NCBI GenBank assembly: GCA_947367855.1 | Contig: CANBFE010000038.1 | Location: 1-32,173 of the forward strand | Length of the DNA stretch: 32,173 nucleotides | Direction of reading: 5' to 3' | DNA from: an uncultured Lachnospiraceae bacterium | GTDB lineage: Bacteria; Bacillota; Clostridia; Lachnospirales; Lachnospiraceae | Shown: positions 30,140-32,173 of the stretch, piece by piece | How the letters are laid out: each line of letters starts with the position of its first letter | Position numbering within the stretch: position 1 is the first letter of the stretch | Translations under genes and position numbers: made by a program | Notes under the pieces: model-generated | Seen by the model: only the letters and a program-made list of their open reading frames with translations | Told to the model about the DNA's origin: nothing | The model's database searches: none

Positions 30140-31960
30140 ATGAAAAAAGCAAAGCAAGCCAAAAACAAACCCTACCGTTCCGCCTTCAGCAACGCCATGT
30201 GGAGCTTCCGTGAAATCGGAAAGAACTCGCCCCTGTTTTTCCTGCTGATGGTTCTGGATGTCCCTCTCAACGTGGCCCTGGCCTACGCAAATATCTACCT
30301 GCCCGCTTTGGTGGTTGGGGATGTGACCAGACGCGCCCCTCTGGACCAGGCAGCGCTCCGGGCAGGCTTCCTGATCCTGGGAATGCTGATCTGCCGCATA
30401 CTGCAGAATTTCTTTTACCGTTTTTCAGATACCTATATGTCGGAGTACCGTGAGGAAAAAGGTCTGGAAGTGAATCGAAAGTCGCTGAATCTGTTTTATC
30501 AGGACTATGAGCGGAAGGACATCCGGGATTTAAGCCGCCGGGCCGCCCGGGCCACCGAGATGTGGGACGGTGTGCAGCCCATCTCGGACGTGCCCAGACG
30601 CAGCCTGAAACTGGCGGAAAATATCCTCTGCTACCTTCTTTTCGGTTCCATGATCTTTCTGGTCAGCCCGCTCCTGGTGCCCATACTCACCATCGCCCCC
30701 GCCGTAAACTGGTTCTGCGCCCGGGCTTACCGCAACTGGGAGTACGCTCACAGAGCGCATTGGACCGATATTGATCAGAAAATGTGGTACCTGTTGGATA
30801 AGACTTCCGATTTTGCCGCAGCCAAAGACATCCGGATCTACGGCATGGCCGGATGGTTCAGACAGCTCTTCCGGGATTTCTCCGGACAGCGCCTGGCCTG
30901 GGAGAAGAAAATGGTCCGGAAGCGCTTCCTGTCCCGTTTAGCCGATCTCCTGGTTATCCTCCTGCGGGACGGCGCAGCCTACCTGCTCCTGATCAGAATG
31001 ACCCTGGAAGGCAGCATCACGGTGGACCGTTTTCTCCTGTACTTTTCCGCCATCTCCATGTTCGCCTCCTTTATCGGCAACATTATGAACGAGTGGAACG
31101 GCATCCGCGCCACCAGTCTGGATCTGTGCGATTACCGCAAGTACCTGGACCTGCCGGAACAGGACGGCAGCGGCGAAGCGGAGGTTGACCCCCTTCTGGA
31201 CTCCGCCCCGGAAATCACCTTTGACCATGTGTCCTTCCGGTATGAGGGCGCCGAAGAGGATACCCTGCAGGATATCAGCTTTACCGTCAAACCCGGTGAA
31301 AAAATCGCCCTGGTAGGGTTAAACGGCGCAGGAAAGACTACTCTGGTAAAGCTTCTCTGCGGACTCTACCTTCCCACCCGGGGAGACGTCCGGATAAACG
31401 GGATATCCTTCCGCTCTTTTCACAGAAAAGAGTATTACCGGCTCTTTTCCGCCGTATTCCAGGATGTGCAGACGGGCTTCTTCACCCTGGCGGAAACCGT
31501 CTCCGGCCAAATCCGGGGAAACACGGACCTCAAACGGGCAGAGCAGTGCATACGCCTGGCAGGCCTTGGGAAAAAACTGGACTCCCTGCCCCTGGGAATC
31601 CACACCCCTCTGGATAAACAGCTCTACGACAACGCCACGGAACTGTCCGGCGGAGAACTGCAGAAACTGATGCTTGCCAGAGCACTGTATAAAAACGCGC
31701 CGATTCTGGTACTGGACGAACCTACCGCGGCCCTGGATCCCATAGCCGAAAACCAGATCTACCTCCAGTACCAGGACATGACCAGGAATAAGACCTCCCT
31801 CTTCATCTCCCACAGACTGGCCTCCACCCAGTTTTGTGACCGCATCCTGTACCTGAAAGACGGCCATGTAGCCCAGGAGGGAACCCACCAGGAACTCATG
31901 GCTTCCGGCGGCGGATATGCGGAACTCTACGAACTGCAAAGCTGTTGGTACCAGACCTAA
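30140..31960 (+). CDS. ABC exporter half under LytTR control
   Basis: A 606-residue exporter half: a membrane domain with about six hydrophobic segments (~30-320) and a C-terminal ATPase. Walker A GLNGAGKT (393-400), Q-loop AVFQDV (~441), signature LSGGELQK (~502-509), Walker B ILVLDEPT (~522-529) and switch histidine in ISHRL (~558). It resembles transporters that Clostridia place behind LytTR two-component systems for export of peptides or protection against them; the substrate is unknown. No partner half-transporter follows, so a homodimer is likely. The ATG at 30140 lies 9 bases after AAGGAG; a TTG at 30131 is in frame but directly abuts that site. Confidence 0.88.
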   Translation: MKKAKQAKNKPYRSAFSNAMWSFREIGKNSPLFFLLMVLDVPLNVALAYANIYLPALVVGDVTRRAPLDQAALRAGFLILGMLICRILQNFFYRFSDTYMSEYREEKGLEVNRKSLNLFYQDYERKDIRDLSRRAARATEMWDGVQPISDVPRRSLKLAENILCYLLFGSMIFLVSPLLVPILTIAPAVNWFCARAYRNWEYAHRAHWTDIDQKMWYLLDKTSDFAAAKDIRIYGMAGWFRQLFRDFSGQRLAWEKKMVRKRFLSRLADLLVILLRDGAAYLLLIRMTLEGSITVDRFLLYFSAISMFASFIGNIMNEWNGIRATSLDLCDYRKYLDLPEQDGSGEAEVDPLLDSAPEITFDHVSFRYEGAEEDTLQDISFTVKPGEKIALVGLNGAGKTTLVKLLCGLYLPTRGDVRINGISFRSFHRKEYYRLFSAVFQDVQTGFFTLAETVSGQIRGNTDLKRAEQCIRLAGLGKKLDSLPLGIHTPLDKQLYDNATELSGGELQKLMLARALYKNAPILVLDEPTAALDPIAENQIYLQYQDMTRNKTSLFISHRLASTQFCDRILYLKDGHVAQEGTHQELMASGGGYAELYELQSCWYQT

Positions 31961-31975
31961 ACGGCGGCATATAGA

Positions 31976-32173
31976 CATCGGCCAAACTACAAACAGCCGA
32001 TGGAGGTTCGGGGCACATAGAATTTTCGCACGCATTTCCTTCGCGGGCGACAATTCTATGCCTAAACCGCCCCGAACGAACATCGGCGGAACTCCAAAAC
32101 AGCCGATGGAGGTTCGGGGCACATAGAATTTTCGCACGCATTTCCTTCGCGGGCGACAATTCTATGCCTAAAC
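31976..32173. repeat. Tandem ~106-base repeat with nested stem-loops
   Basis: Nearly two units with a period of 105-106 bases, almost identical, and the array continues past the window. Each unit contains a small stem CATCGGC/GCCGATG (31976-31982 with 31996-32002; 32081-32087 with 32102-32108). After it comes an outer stem GTTCGGGGC/GCCCCGAAC (32006-32014 with 32069-32077) enclosing an inner stem CATAGAATT/AATTCTATG (32016-32024 with 32052-32060). Small open frames cross it but look like accidents. It begins 16 bases after the ABC gene, so it may also end that transcript. Confidence 0.8.

Noticed and set aside
31976..32173. CRISPR array
   Set aside because: The unit is about 106 bases with nested stems and no alternating unique spacers; no cas genes are present.

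Overview
The window comes from a low-GC-phylum Gram-positive anaerobe, most likely a gut Lachnospiraceae (Clostridia). This rests on the protein families (class III ribonucleotide reductase, HelD, LytTR two-component system, permuted GH3 enzymes, XRE-TPR regulators), on purine-rich ribosome binding sites and on sigma-A type promoters. The species cannot be named from the sequence. Most of the window has moderate GC. The first ~4 kb (nrdD, nrdG and their regulator) looks clearly more AT-rich and is flanked by an IS256-type end, so it looks imported.

Layout. 1-339: 5' end of an IS256-family element. 340-590: palindromic repeat sequence that supplies the stop codon of nrdD. 527-3960: minus-strand operon of a double-XRE regulator, nrdG and nrdD. 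4139-7066: minus-strand operon of an XRE regulator and an ABC exporter half. 7275-10238: large soluble hybrid histidine kinase. 10398-12751: HelD, whose promoter shares a large palindrome with a divergent promoter. 12813-13979: an Rpn-type nuclease with a plausible internal start for a C-terminal inhibitor (RpnS-like). 14320-24661: minus-strand glycan locus, in transcription order GH31 alpha-xylosidase, permuted GH3, wreck of an AraC regulator, type-B carboxylesterase, second permuted GH3. 24996-26042: XRE-TPR regulator. 26272-27393: solitary tyrosine recombinase. 27592-28005: four-helix EamA-type protein. 28271-31960, plus strand: LytTR response regulator, a repeat element, a GHKL histidine kinase without a sensor domain, and an ABC exporter half preceded by a direct repeat that looks like a LytTR operator. 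31976-end: tandem repeat with nested stem-loops.

How it works together. The glycan enzymes have no signal peptides and fit intracellular breakdown of imported xyloglucan-type oligosaccharides: GH31 removes alpha-xylosyl, the GH3s remove beta-linked glucose (or xylose), the esterase removes acyl groups. No sugar transporter is present. The LytTR regulator probably drives the downstream ABC exporter. The most interesting points are the Rpn gene with its internal start and nearby antisense-facing promoter, the palindrome between divergent promoters, the LytTR direct repeat, and three kinds of structured intergenic repeat, one of which extends the nrdD reading frame. I found no tRNA, rRNA, CRISPR array or replication origin.
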